A stretch of 64,000 nt of DNA from Apricaphanius iberus (GCA_028564705.1 JAPXFQ010002465.1:682001-746000), one strand, 5' to 3'. Shown: positions 12,280 through 26,769, counted from the stretch's first letter. Program-made: numbers and translations. Notes: generated by a model from the letters alone, not told the origin.

Positions 12280-13908
12280 ACTTGCTCATATTTTATGGTC
12301 AGAAAAGTAAAGTGTTCAAATCTGTTCATGCATAAGTGTGCAAGGTCAGTTGTTGTGCATTTTTTAATGCCACATTGCCATACTTCACTCTAAAAAAAAT
12401 ATTTATCACCAAACCTTTCAACTTATAACCCACAGAGAAATAGTTGAAGGGACGTTTAACTCGTTGAGGAATACAAGACTTGATATTAAGTCAATTAAAA
12501 AAACACGAGCAGAATGGCTATGCAACAATGACCATATTTTTCAGCATTTTGGGTCTGATCTGTTTAATATGTTGCAACATTTATGGTGACATTATGCTAA
12601 TCTCAGGATCACCATTCCAATCAAGGGTTTCACAGCCCTGCTGGGAATCCCTGAGCCTAACTTTGAGATCACAAATGACGAGTTAATAGTTCCAGTGTCA
12701 GGATGAAACAGTATCCATTTTACTATGACTAAATTAGAAGAGTGGCCTCTAGATGGTAACTGGGATTTCTGGTCCAGCCCACAACTACACAGTTTGTTTT
12801 ACTTTGCATTTGAGAGCTGATTTAGCCAGTGTGTTTGTATGAAAAAGAAAGTGTGTATACTGGCTCCTTTGTGTGTGTGGGAGAGTGTAAGAGGATTAAG
12901 GCCTGTTCACAGCCGAGGGTGCAGACCAAAGCATTTCTGACCGTCCCTTCAGTGTGTAAGATTGACTGATATGGAATTAATTTACTGCTGTATTGTTAAA
13001 TGTCTCTGATTCTGGAATAAGTTCTCCCTAAAAAAATACTAAATGGTTTATTTAACTCTGTACAGAAAATAGTTTCCGGCCGCTCTCCTTCAGCTATCAG
13101 TGCCTGACCTGAATAACTGTCAACCCCTGGCATTTACTAATTTTACAAGCTCTGAATCTTGTGTTTACTTTCTTCTTAAGTGTGGCAAGCAGTTGTAGCA
13201 GATCATCGCTTCCTCCAGTAGATGTAAAGAGTGCAAGGATTTGACTTTGCACAAGAAGACTCCAGGAGATACAGCTGTGTCCTTTTTATCTTAAAGAAGA
13301 TGAAATGTACCATCTTCACCTTGCATAAAACAGTGTATGTTTTTCTTAGATCACCCTATATTAGATTCTTTTTTTGGCTTTTTTGTTTTGAGTAAGTTGT
13401 TTTTTTTTGGTATTTTTAGGGATTAGCCTCCCAAACAGAAGCCCCAAAATATTTGTCAGATCAAACCATCCAATCTCTTAAATCCCATATCAGCCAAACC
13501 CAACAGTAGTTTCCATGCCTACATTGGTCTCTTTCCAGATCAGCATTATCTACGCATCACATCACACAAAACCGCCTTGTAAATAACCTTACTGCTTTAC
13601 CTTGCAACATGAGTCCCAGAGGAAAATATCCCCAACATGGGAGCGCTCTGGGATTGTGTTTGGGGCGTGAGAGGTTAAGACTTGTTGAATAGCTGGTAGG
13701 CGTCAAACAATGAAGTGGATTAGGCAGCACTAGAAAGGGCCTTTGGGGCTTTGCTGGGGCGTTCAGCAGCTTACAGCACCTACAATAACAATGACACATT
13801 GAACAGCAGCTCCAGCTGGGGTTGGCAAAAAGGCAAGCTGGGAGGCTAAGTGGTGGCAGTCATGGTTTGTCATGGAGAAAGAAGAAAATCTGGGATGGTT
13901 ACGCAGAG
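12280..13908. other. Intronic DNA, nothing recognised
   Basis: No supported gene. The minus-strand frame at 13557-13799 is cysteine- and proline-rich but has no family match that I recognise. Confidence 0.4.
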
Positions 13909-14304
13909 TTAAGGGGATTTCCGTTATTTTTTAGCTAATTTTATGTTTTCTTACTCACCCTGAGAATTTTAGAGCCAGTCTGAGCCGTTCAGCAGTATTT
14001 ATATCCACTTCCTCCAATCAACAGACATCCTTAGAATGGGAGTGGTTTAATCTGCCCAAAACGCAGTAATTTTACGATGTCTATATTCCTCTTGGACTTA
14101 CGAACTCCTCCGAAGTACTAGTTGATTCTCTTCCAGGTCGATACGGACGTAATACACATTTACGCTGCAGCAGAACTGTTGGGGAAAAAAAGAATTTTCT
14201 TTTAACAGTCCTGCTGCAGCATAAATGTGTAGTACGTCCGAATGTCTCAGGGTGAGTAAAAAAACATAAAATTTGCTAAAAAATAACATGAACTTTTCCT
14301 TTAA
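13909..14304. mobile_element. Foldback-type MITE with nested palindromes
   Basis: Two independent inverted repeats are nested. The outer arms at 13923-13964 and 14246-14287 are 42 bp each and match at 40 of 42 positions by my alignment. The inner arms at 14144-14180 and 14204-14240 are 37 bp each and match at 34 of 37, with a 23-base loop. TTAA stands just outside both ends (13909-13912 and 14301-14304), as expected for a TTAA-targeting superfamily such as piggyBac or Kolobok. The short stretch between TTAA and the clean arms matches poorly. No coding capacity. Confidence 0.75.
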
Positions 14305-15620
14305 CTTTTTTTTTTACATTTTCTGTTATGACAATTTAGTTTTTTTAAAGAAAATGGACCATTACAACCCTGTGTTCTTTAAGGTCCCTTTAAGTGAGAG
14401 TCTCCGCACATAGCTGCCGAGGTTGTTTCTTTTTTGTGCTCAGTTGTTGCCATCACTGGAAAACAGGCTAATATTACAGATGACCTATATTACATTTATA
14501 GTTATGGGAAAAAGAAATGATATCCTCTTTGTATTCTCAGCTTTCATGTATCAGGAAGATAAAAATTTTGCAAGCCTGCGTTGTGCTGGCATAATGTTTT
14601 TAGAGACAGGAAGCCTTCTTCCGGCTGTTTCTACCAGGGTTATGCTGTCTAATGCCAGTGGGGATTTACTGGACCGTCCACTTCTGTCTTAAATAGTTTC
14701 ACCTTCTGCTTAGTCTTTCTATCTGGAAGCTGATATGCTTTGATCATTTGGAAATTGCCCCATAACGTTTTCCAGATTGATGGGCAGCTACCGTTTCCTT
14801 TTGCTGATGTGTGTCCACCTTGGCATCACCTATAAACTGCTGCTTTTACAGAGATGATAGTTAGTTAATCAAGTGCATTTTATTACCATCTCTTGACTGA
14901 ACCTTTCCTTTTCAAATCTCTAGGATGAACTGAAATCTTTTCAATTTTGTTTTCATTTTCTATAAGTAAAGACAGTGTGCAATCTGTTGTGTGTTTTGGT
15001 ACATTTGAGATTAGATTTAGCCGGCCTCAATCATTTCTATGATAAAATAAACTTTGCATACAGTAAAATGTTTTACCATGTTTGTATGTAAGAAAAAATT
15101 ATATTGCTCCATTTACAATACATTTATTTATAACAAAACTATCAGCTATTAGCTTTTTCAACCATTAATCTGTGTTTGCTTGGTGAAGCTTAATATGAAA
15201 TGAAACAAAGCTGTCTCAACGGGCAGCGTTCTCCTCTGCCTGGGATTACTGCAGCATAGCTGCCCTGTGTAGCATTGGGGGAATTAAAGGTGGGGGTGGG
15301 AGAGCTGGCAGCAGGCAGGGATAACACCACAGAGTGGCACACGGTGCGTGAGCAGGGATAATAATACTGCGGTTGATATGAGGCTTTCTGAGCCAAAGTG
15401 AGAAGCTCCTACTTCCTGTGTCCCCACCATGGCAAAAAGTATGTCCACAGTTCTCTCAGCATATGCAGGAAATATCTAAATCCATGCTGTGCTCTGATGT
15501 TGTTAAAGTAACTTTCAAACGAGTGTTCAGCTATTTAGGACTCATTATTCCTTCCTAGGTTGGTGGAAACTAGAGAAAATTACTATGATAATAACAAGAG
15601 GTAGCAATTATTAGTCAGAC
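14305..15620. other. Intronic DNA, nothing recognised
   Basis: A poly-T tract follows at 14307-14314. No gene or named repeat was found. Confidence 0.4.
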
Positions 15621-15624
15621 AAGG

Positions 15625-16260
15625 GCTAGATGATATAGAAAAATAATGTATTGATAAAAAGAAAAGCCATATTGGTCAATGTTGATAATTATCAATAACC
15701 ATCACAAATTTAGAAAATATATTTTATATGCAACCCTTGGCCAGTTTATGCTATTCTTTAATGAACTCATTTTGATTAAAATGAATTCAATTTAACCCTT
15801 TATTTAAACTCTTTTTTTATCATAACTGAAAGTTTGTAAGAAGCAGAATCAGGCTAAGAGACCTGAGTGACCTCTGTAACTACTGAACAACAAAGAAAAT
15901 ATAAATGTTATTAACCATTGTGTTACTGGTTACAAATGATCCTAATCATGTTATTAATTTAAATTGTAGGCTTATTTTGACTACTGCTTTTTTTATTTCT
16001 TTTAATCTTTTTAGCACACTTTACTACATAAATGGCTCAGACGTTTGGTTATTTTGTGTGCAAACCCTGGCTAATAAAACTGATTAATGATACATTTAAT
16101 GTCGATGTTCGTCCTGTGTCTGTTAAAAGCTGGACACAACCTGTACCTGCTGCTGAACCACTGAAACCTTTTTTGGGACAGTTTTTCCTACGCCTCTTGC
16201 AGTTCAAGTCATTTGCTCTTTTTTGTGGTTTGAGAGAAGCAAGGTCTTGATGATGGAGCA
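15625..16260 (-). mobile_element. hAT-like non-autonomous element, copy B (inverted relative to copy A)
   Basis: It starts 'gggctagatgatatagaaaa'. On the minus strand it contains the same landmarks as 9585-10600: the CAAACCACAAAAAAGAGC block (from about 16205-16235), then GCTTCTTACAAACTTTCAG (from about 15828-15846), then a shared AT-rich stretch. Both copies are decayed. They form a widely spaced inverted pair inside the same intron. Confidence 0.6.
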
Positions 16261-16369
16261 TGCCTGGGTTAATGAAACATTGTCCAGCCCAATGTCACAT
16301 CTATATGAATAAACACACACTCAACATATCATATCTGTTGTCCTTGATGTTGACACAAATTCACATTCA

Positions 16370-16828
16370 AAAACTAAATATTTTGACCATTCTATACAGA
16401 AGCTCAGTGAATTTTGGCCACAGAGTCCCAGATATGTTTCAGTCTGGACTTTGACTAGGCCAGTCTAACATAAAATATGCTTTGATCTAAACCACTCTAT
16501 CACTGCTCTGGCTGTATGTGCTGGCTAGTTGTTCTGCTGGTGGGTGAATCTCTGCTTCCCTGTCACTGCTGAAGAGCAGCATCCCCACAGCATGATGCTG
16601 CCACCACTTTGTTTTGCTGTAGGGATGGTTAGTTTACATTTGGCATAATTGCTGTTTTCCCAGCATGGCATGTAGAGTTCTTTCAACGATGACATTCCTC
16701 TTAATTCACTACTGCATAAAGACTACAGAGTGTGGATTGCAAATGAATAATTTTATGACCTAGCAACCCAGCTAGTGGTTTTTATTTTATTTTACGGGAT
16801 ATGAATACTTTTGCAAGGCCCTGTACAT
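16370..16828 (-). mobile_element. Tc1/mariner remnant
   Basis: The plus strand shows 'ctttgactaggccagtctaa', 'cactgctctggctgtatgtg', 'catccccacagcatgatgct' and 'gctgccaccactttg'. These are the reverse complement of a well-known portion of fish Tc1-family transposase. The right end reads 'tacttttgcaaggccctgta', resembling the terminal inverted repeat of that family. The transposase frame is destroyed and the other end is not recognisable. Confidence 0.75.
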
Positions 16829-16829
16829 T

Positions 16830-17950
16830 CACAGACACATGTAGGCCATTAGATTGGCTAAAGTGTTGTACTGACAAGTACCATCCCAAGCTACAAAGTA
16901 CGAAGCCTTTCTGAGCCAGTGTTGTCTTATCACATTACTTCTTAAAAAGCGCATAATTAGGGTATTAAAAAATGAATACGTATTTGCAGTTTTTCTCAGT
17001 GTTATGTTGTTGCTATCAATGTTCAATCAGTAGCAGCTAAATTATTAGCAGAGTGGCTTCTCATCCCTTTCATGTTCAGAACACATTCCTTCCAAGTAAA
17101 TATTAGTTAGTGCTCTTGGTGTGTCCCTAAAGGTCCAGGTATATTTAGCGGCTCTGCTCTTTTCATTTGACAAAGCGCCATGAACAAAAACCACGTCTTC
17201 TTTCCTCCTCATGTGCAAACGTGATCATATCGTCCTCCTGATTTATACATGACGGTTCTGTTCTGTCTCAAATACTAGCTGGTTTTTGTGATTGTGCCGC
17301 ATCAACCAGTGTGAGCAGAGCAGCTGGGCAGCAGAATTAGATTAAACACAGCTGGACGTCACAATGCACTGCATGCATCACAGTCTTAATACTGTGCTGC
17401 CACTTAGGCACACGGCATTTCGTCCACATAGCGACAGATACAGTTTACAGCTTGTAATAACAGTAATGAGTTCCTCATGGTCAGAGCTTGACCAGAGCTG
17501 CTTACACAATCCACAGTGGTGTGTGTTTTAATAGTATAAATAATATAGAGTCAAATCTACACCATCTTTAGGAAGAAAAACATAGAAGCTTCATGTATTT
17601 TTCTCATTTTTTCTCTTGGCTTCTAATCTGCATCACTATGGATGAGTAAATGAGCCTACCTCGTGGTTTTTGTGTAGCTCATTTTGCTCGTCTCACAATA
17701 CAAGAAGAGCTGAGAGATTTTTATTTTACTCTGTCAATTCATCTCAAGCATGGTGAAGAAGAAGCTATAGTGAAAGCCAAATCTCCTAATAAACCAGCCG
17801 GTCTGCTCTCTGCTTTGATCACGGATAGAAGTGAGATTCCACACAAGGTTAGCTGACCTCAGCCTTAGAGACCTAGTGAGGAGCTTTGTCATTCAGGAGA
17901 TTTTCAAAGGAGTCCAATTAAATTAATCAGGCATCTGATGATGAGGTGAG
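16830..17950. other. Intronic DNA, nothing recognised
   Basis: No coding exon or repeat that I can name. The frame at 17650-17856 has no recognisable domain. Confidence 0.4.
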
Positions 17951-17956
17951 AGAGAG

Positions 17957-17985
17957 GGATGGATGGATGGATGGATGGACGGACA
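17957..17985. repeat. (GGAT)n microsatellite
   Basis: About five GGAT units followed by degenerate GGAC/GACG units. Confidence 0.8.
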
Positions 17986-18029
17986 GACGGATGACAGTGA
18001 GAGACAGATTGTAAATAAAATCAGGAAAT

Positions 18030-19709
18030 CACATTACATGATTTTTGTTTAAATAATTTTTATAAAGAATTTATATATTTGTATAATGATATAACAGTTC
18101 ACAAAGTAAATATTTAGCACCTACAACCAAGCAAGAATCCTGGCCCTCATAGAGCTGTTATTTCTTTAAGAAGCTCTTCTATCCACCAATTACCCTTTAT
18201 TAATGGTACCTGTTTGAACTCAACATCTGTATAAAGGATACCTGTCTGCACCTTCAAATAGTCAGACTCCAACTTCCACCATGGCCAAAGCCAGTCAGCT
18301 TTCTAAGGACATCAGGGACAAGATTGTACACCTGCACAAGACTGAGAGAGCCAATCTCCAATAGGAAATCAACTTTGTAAAAAAATGATAAACTGTTGGA
18401 GAAATTCTTAGAAATAATATAATAATAATAACAATAATTACAAGATTACTGAATATCTCCCTCAACCTGGGGCTTCATGCAGGATCTCACCTCATGGGGT
18501 AACATGATCTAGAGAACAGTAAGAAAACAGCCTAGAACTACACAAGGGGAACTACTTAATTACCTGAAGAGAGCTGGGACTCCAGTAACAGGGTTACCAT
18601 TAGTAACACATTAGGTCATCGTGGATCACAATCCTGCCATGCTGGAAAAGTCCAGGGCCATCTAAAGTTTCCCAGAGATCATTTGAATAATCCAGAGGAG
18701 GAATAGGAGGTCATGAATTTAGATAAGACCAAAATATAACTTTTTGGTTTAAACGCCACTCACCATGTTGGGAGGGGAAACAATGCTGAGTTGCATCCCA
18801 ATAACACCATACTCACTGTGAAGCATGGGAGTGGAAACATTATGCGCCCGGGTTGGTGTAGAAAGCGCATTTAGAGGTTCTGGAATGGCCTAGCAAGTCT
18901 CCAGACCTCAATATAGCCGAGAATCTGTAGTGCTGCGTTCAGACCGCAGGCTTTATCAGCGTCAGCAGCATCGAGATTACATGTTAAGTCTACGGTGGAG
19001 GCCGTTGGTGGAGGCCGTTGGTGGAGGCCGTTGGAGGAGCGTTGCAGTCTCTGCTACGCTTTGTGAGCTTTGGCTCCATCACCTTTTCCAACTTTTCCCG
19101 CGTTTCAATCTTCAAAGCTCATAACGCTAGCAACGCCGAAGTTCAGCTAGTTGAACTTTTGACGGTCCTAAAGCTAGCCAACCCCGATCCGCGAGTGTTT
19201 AAAACATCCGGCAGAGAAAGAACCGCAGCTTTGCAAGCTTAAAAATGTATCTTCTGTGTATATGCGTCGAACTAGTCGCTTTATGAGCGTTGTTTGACAT
19301 TGTTTGACAAAGCCTGCGGTCTGAACGCAGCACTAAGGGAGTTGAAAGTCAGTGTTGCCTAGCGACAGCCCCAACACATCTCAGCTCTAGAGAATATCTG
19401 CATGGCAGAATGAGCCAAAATACCAGCTGCAGTGTGTCAAAACCTGGTGAAGACAAGAAACTTTTGACCTCTGACACTGCAAACTAAAGTTACTTTATAA
19501 AAGATTGAGTGTGAACTTTTGTTATTGACCAAATACTTGTTTTTTGTTATACAAATACATTATTTAAAATTCATACGGCGTAATTTCCTGGATTTTATTA
19601 CATTCTCTCACAGTTGAAGTATATGAAGAACATTTTAAACCTCTCTCTCTCTTAGTTGGGTAATTTGCATAATCGATGGCTGCCAAATACTTTTTGCTCC
19701 ACTGTCAGT
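18030..19709 (+). pseudogene. Tc1-family transposase pseudogene (interrupted)
   Basis: A plus-strand frame from 18281 gives MAKASQLSKDIRDKIVHLHK, the N-terminal helix-turn-helix start of a Tc1 transposase. It meets a stop codon after about 27 codons. Later landmarks in order are 'cctggaaaagtccagggcca'-type sequence near 18640, 'gtttaaacgccactcaccat' (18750), 'ctcactgtgaagcatgggag' (18813) and 'agtctccagacctcaatata' (18895). The right end near 19690-19709 is 'caaatactttttgctccact', like the terminal repeat of this family. A 404-bp MITE splits it at 18930-19333. Many frameshifts and stops show it is inactive. Confidence 0.85.
18930..19333. mobile_element. MITE with perfect 25-bp terminal inverted repeats, nested in Tc1
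   Basis: The left terminus 18930-18954 begins GTGCTGCGTTCAGACCGCAG, and the right terminus 19309-19333 is its exact reverse complement over 25 bp. TA stands at both borders (18928-18929 and 19334-19335). Joining the flanks across a single TA restores continuous Tc1 transposase sequence. A 'ggtggaggccgtt' unit is repeated about three times near 19000-19030. The element has no transposase of its own. Confidence 0.92.
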
Positions 19710-21320
<1,611 letters not shown>

Positions 21321-21866
21321 ACCCCCCCCATCCGGCTGGCCTGCCTGCTCACACACAAGTTCCACAGCAACATGAATCAGACATCCATTTGTTTGTATCT
21401 GCTCTCATAAAATCGGTCAGGAATGAGTAGGAGCCCAGCTGGATACCTTGTTGGGTTTCTAAATTCAGTTTCTGCTGATTGGTGAAAATGTAGCTAATTG
21501 TTGTTTTTTAAGTCCATTTAATGCCATAACGTCCAAAAAAGATAAACCCTCATCGTTCCCTCAAAAATTTGGTGAAGGTCAAAGTGAAAACATATTTTGA
21601 AAGCCATTGCTTTTTTTCCCCCAAATCCGTCCATGATTGAGAACCAAATGGGAACAGTAAGAAAAGGTTTTTTAACTGCCTGCTACCTTGTTGTCGGCTC
21701 CACTGAGACGCCGCTAATGAGTCGTCCTCTCCTCTCTGCTGCTCCGTCGTCCTCAGCGTGTGGTTTGATGTGTGCCTGTTTGGGCCATAAGAAAAGGAGC
21801 TCCAGCAGAGGAGAAATAAATAATGTGTGGATTCCAGTCAGTGACATGTAGTGACTCCTTTTTCCC

Positions 21867-21907
<41 letters not shown>

Positions 21908-22340
21908 CAACTTTCATGGCGTCTTTCTAAATATTTTTAATTGAATTTACTACCTTCTTGCCTTTGATTCTCATATAATTACGTTTGACAAAAGGCCCAG
22001 TAATGAGATGACACTATTACTACATTGCTGAGGTCATTTAGATGTTTACAGTATAATTGAGATATGTTTCTGACTTTATCTGAATAGATTCTCACTGCTC
22101 CACTCAGCCGGTCCATGTGGAACATTCTGATTGTGCACGCTATGCTCAGGCTTCTGTCTTTCTGTGTTTCTCTCTTCATGTCTTCACTGAAACATTGAAA
22201 AGTCTTGAAATGTTTGGAACAGTGTATTTTCCTCCTGCTAGCTTTGTCACTGGTAACAATTTCCCCTTCCTGAACATGCTTTTTTCTTTGTACCTGTAGA
22301 CTTTTTTCTTTTAAATAAATGTCACGTGATTGCACTATTT
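21321..22340 (+). other. bcas3: bcas3 3'UTR and candidate poly(A) signals
   Basis: AATAAA occurs at 21815-21820, followed about 50 bp later by a GT repeat, and again at 22314-22319. Either could end the transcript; the sequence alone does not decide. No other gene is seen here. Confidence 0.45.
21870..21905. repeat. (GT)n microsatellite
   Basis: About 17 GT units, uninterrupted. Confidence 0.95.
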
Positions 22341-23575
22341 ACAAACTGGCAGTGATGTGCATGACAGTCAGATGGATTGAAATGACCATGAATCTAAAAA
22401 TGGAAAGCAAAACACTTGTTGATTTGTAATAATCCAACTTTACTTCCTGGCATTCATGCATTAAAAGCTTAATAAAAGAGGAGGAAATCGATTTTTTTTT
22501 CTTTGTGAGTTGCTTCAAATTTGTTCTTTCCATTTTAACAGCAGCAGTGACCATCAGTACACAGAACCACAGGTAATTAGAACCATGTTTTTAACAGGCA
22601 GTAAAGTGGCTTTAAAGCGTCTCTTTACTGCCAGTGCTGGCTCTTTGTTAGAAAGACAAAACAATGAGAGACTCTGTTATTTTTTTTTCTTTATCGGCTC
22701 TTTAAACTTTAAATCAAGAAGTTCTTTTACTGAAACTTAAAAACAGAATTTTAACATCAACCTCAAACTTTTAAAGCTAACAACAAAAGGGACTGGTTTG
22801 CTGAATTTAATGCTGCAGTGAAAGGAAGAACAATCTGAGATAGTCTCTTCATAACTTTTTAGGGCAGCATTTCATTTACAACAATGGTGCTTGGATTCAT
22901 CCGAGCGGCTGCTGGAGAGGAGATTCTGCAAGGTTTGGTTTCCTCGCTGCTGTTCTTCCTGAAGAGACTTTCAGTATCAGCAAGAAGAAAACACCACTCT
23001 GCAGTCAGAACTTAGTTTATTGGGAGATGATCTCACAGCAGTTAACACAGTATTAACACACAGGATTTCACTGTTAAACATTCAAGCCAAATTGTCAAAC
23101 GTTTCCCAATACAGATACATACCACATGATGTGTCTACTAACTGTTTCCTTCATTAAATCATTTTTAACAAGCATAAGTGATTGTATCTTGAAAGTATTG
23201 TATATTTTTAGCAATATTACCAAACTAACTACTGTGTTTTTTAGCACAAACTCATGAATTGTAGCGATTGAGCACAAACTTAACCCCCTGCTTTAACAGA
23301 ACCAGGCCCTAACCATTAATCTACTGCTAGACGCGGCTGAAGAAGTGTGCTCCTCCTGGGCTCCGCTACGGAGCAGAACACCAGCCACCGACAGAGGGGA
23401 ACTGACTAACTGCGACTGCAGTGCCTCTCCAGAGTCTCCATACTCCTGGTAAAATTCCAGGCTTTTGATATTTAAAAAAGTTGAGACCAAGACGAATCCT
23501 TATCCAACTTTTTCCACTTTTAATGTGACATTTATACAATTTAATGAAGGAACACCTAAAGGTAAAATATTTTTA
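22341..23575. other. bcas3-tbx2 intergenic DNA, nothing recognised
   Basis: Moderately AT-rich with no repeat family or gene identified. Short frames lack domains. Confidence 0.4.
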
Positions 23576-23579
23576 ACAA

Positions 23580-24130
23580 AAAGGTGAAATAATCAAATTG
23601 CAAAAGTTTGCATACCCTTGAAGAAATATTTTAAGTAGCCAATTCTGTTTTGACGTATCCAGTTGTTTGGGGATTTGGATGTATGATGCTGAAAAATAAA
23701 GTCCATCTTATTTAGCTTTCTAGCAAAAATATAAAAGTTCAGAGTCAAAATTTATTTAGATTTTGAAATGTTCACAATTATATCTGCTTTGAAAATCATT
23801 CTGGTTCCACTTAAAGAAAAGTAACCCCAGACCATGGTGCTCCCACCACCATGTTTCATATGTTATTATGCTGATAAGCAGTGTTGTGGGCTGAACATAC
23901 AATTTAGAAATGTGACCAAATTTATTTTTCTGCTGCAGATTAAAAAAAATTCAAACAGGTCTAGAACCCTTTGGAAGAAGCAGAGGTTGGATATTTTCTT
24001 TGTAAAAAAAAGTTATGGTTTATAATCCCATTTCTTAGTCCAGAGAGATGATAGCAGCAGCAGATTAGTCAGAGCTAGAACACAAGCAGTACTTGTTGTT
24101 ACTGCGGGCCTCCAGGCAGCCTCAATCACC
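23580..24130 (-). mobile_element. Tc1-like remnant
   Basis: The left part has 'caaaagtttgcataccctt', resembling a Tc1 terminal repeat. Near 23822 the plus strand reads 'accccagaccatggtgctcc' followed by 'caccaccatgtttcat', the reverse complement of a conserved transposase region. The right end is not clear. Confidence 0.6.
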
Positions 24131-26330
24131 TGCTTCCATCTTCAATTTTCATCAAGAAAAATTTTTTTGTTGTCGCTGTGTTTATATCTGTTTGGTCCTG
24201 CCATATGATACATACTACGTATGTAAATATGTGGAACTAATTGTGTAAAGAAATATCATTTAGGACGAAACAGATTAGTTGTTTTTATTATTTTAATAGC
24301 ATATCAAAAATATTATTCTCAAAATTAAGTGGAAAAAAATCTTTAATGACATTACAGTACTAAAACCCTTCTGAAAACTGCTTAGCAGCTTTTTTTTTTT
24401 GGTATTTAGGTTTGCTATGAACCCATTGGCTTGTAGCTTTTTTTAAATATAATTTCCAACTGTTTTTGAATCCTTTTCTCTGTTTTTATTGTACGTTCAA
24501 GGTGGGGAATTTAAATTAGCACAAATTGAGATTACATTTATTATGGATTGATCAAAGTAAAACTAAGTAATATTATACTGCAACAGTTTTTATTTGTAGC
24601 CACATATTAGCCTCATAATATTATCATCTGAGGATGTTTAAATGCTTTTCTTTAAGCATTTTTGAATGGTTGAAGATATTTTTAATGTAAAAATGTTATG
24701 TATATTTTAGTCTGCATGGTATGACCTGTGCCTCTGAATTTATTGGTTAAAAGATGACATAGTCCTCAACATCAGAAAATATCTACCAAAATCATCTGAA
24801 CCAATGCACACATAAGGCTGCTAGAAGGCACAATATTTTATTCCTTCAGTTTGTGAAGATCCCTGGTCTCACATAAATGTTGTCAAAGCTGGACAAATAC
24901 ATCATTATTCAGATTTAGTGATGAGTTAGTTTATTTGTAAAACAAAAAAAACTATGAAAACAATATTATGTTCTTAATCTTTCAATTACAAAAGTGAAAA
25001 TGACTGAAAAGAATAAACAAAGTTGCCGTGACTGAACCTAGACCAATCAGATCCATATTCACCACATACCTGAGAGGATGTCTGTATCCAGCCTGAACCA
25101 GTGCACCCTGTGAAACTCTAGCATGAAAACAAAAATCGTTATCAACTTTTTTCATTCTTCTTTTGTATTTTTATTTTTGTTGTACTTTGAATTTGTTTTT
25201 TATTAAAGACTTTGAGGGGTGCGATAGGTGGTGCACTGAAATGGGAGTGCAGCAGGTGAATTCAGACAGATCAGATCAGCTCCTACCCGTAGAGGAAACT
25301 TCTCTTCTCTGCTGCTGAACAGAACATCTTTCATCAATGGTTTCTGGTGAGAAAAATGTTTAGAGTGAAGTGAGTCAACAGGAGATGAAGCGTTGTGTTT
25401 TCCAGCATCAGCCGCCTCAGACTGGGAGCTGCAGGAGCTGACGTGGACATGTTGGATTCAGACTCACCTACACTAAAGTTCTGTAACCTGCAGCTGAACA
25501 GCTCCATGTTCTTCCTCAGCAGCTCCTGTGGCCTTCACTAAGCCTCACCACAACTAAAGAAATCAGAAAAATCTCTCCATATAAAGACAGTGGAAAAGTT
25601 AGTATTAAATGGTCTTCCTTCTAATTTGAAACATTTGGTGCATCCACTTTCCACAATGACATCAATAGTACATACTTTATCTTTTAAATGTAGCTTCTAT
25701 GTTTTCTTTATTTTCCTAAACATCTAATTAAAATTAACTGTACTTTATTGTGAGCTGTTTCTGCTTTCCTTTTTGTTCTAAAACATAACTTGGATAAAAT
25801 ATTTTGTGGTTCCTCATATTCTCAATATTCTTGTGATAAAAAACCCACTTCCATCAAGTTACTGAAAACAAAGACTTTGTTCATAAATCCTCCATTTTCA
25901 AACGGGCCAGTCCTCATAGATTAAACTAGGTAGTTAGGGAGGAGGAAGGCTGCTGCCCTACATGCTGAAGTTCCCAGAACGTTATTTTCTGGGGTAGAAA
26001 CCGATTGAAATATATCATTTTTTCTATTTGTATCAATAACATATCATTTTACAATAATTATTTGATTTATTTTGTTATTACTGCATTTTTATATTGTCAC
26101 ATTTTTTATGATTGACACCACCAGGTGTTTGATAAAAAACAAATCCAGTAAAACCCTAAAAGTTAGAATAATAAACTGAACTTGACTGCTTTATTTCATA
26201 AATATAATTCTTTTTTGGAATGTAAGTTACTGACTTGAAATCTGTATGATTGGGTTGAATTTTATTTCATAAACCGTCTTATGGTGACGTGTTGCATTGG
26301 CGCTATTTAAATAAACTGAACCGAAAACTG
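24131..26330. other. Intergenic DNA, nothing recognised
   Basis: AT-rich, without a supported gene. A GC-richer patch at 25230-25560 has no intact frame and may be an old repeat. Confidence 0.4.
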
Positions 26331-26332
26331 AA

Positions 26333-26333
26333 G

Positions 26334-26364
<31 letters not shown>
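26333..26364. repeat. (GT)n microsatellite
   Basis: About 15 GT units with one interruption at its start. Confidence 0.95.
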
Positions 26365-26684
26365 AGTCCTATGCAGAATTCAGAATGAAGACCAATTCTT
26401 TTTACCATCTCCAGTTTTCACCTATAAAGTGAGGACTGACTGTCCATGCCCAATGCCCAGCGGAGGCCGATTGAATAAATTTTTTATTTTATTTTATTTT
26501 TATTTCCACAGTCATATAAAAAAACATTAGAACCACAGCTCTGTGGTTAGAACGGAAATGGGCCTAATCTATAAAAATAATGTAAACATCTCCGTTACTG
26601 AGCCTGCTTGGGCTCCCACTCTTTTATTATATTTACTTATGCTTTTTACTTTATTTATAATATTTCGCTGTTGCTCATGCACGC

Positions 26685-26685
<1 letters not shown>

Positions 26686-26737
<52 letters not shown>

Positions 26738-26761
26738 CACACACACACACACACACACACA
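26686..26761. repeat. Compound (TA)n(CA)n microsatellite
   Basis: A TA run of about 50 bp passes directly into a CA run of about 25 bp. Confidence 0.95.
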
Positions 26762-26769
26762 ATTTTAGT

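Noticed and set aside
25230..25560. Possible coding exon in a GC-richer patch
   Set aside because: Stops in all frames and no recognisable domain; more likely an old repeat.
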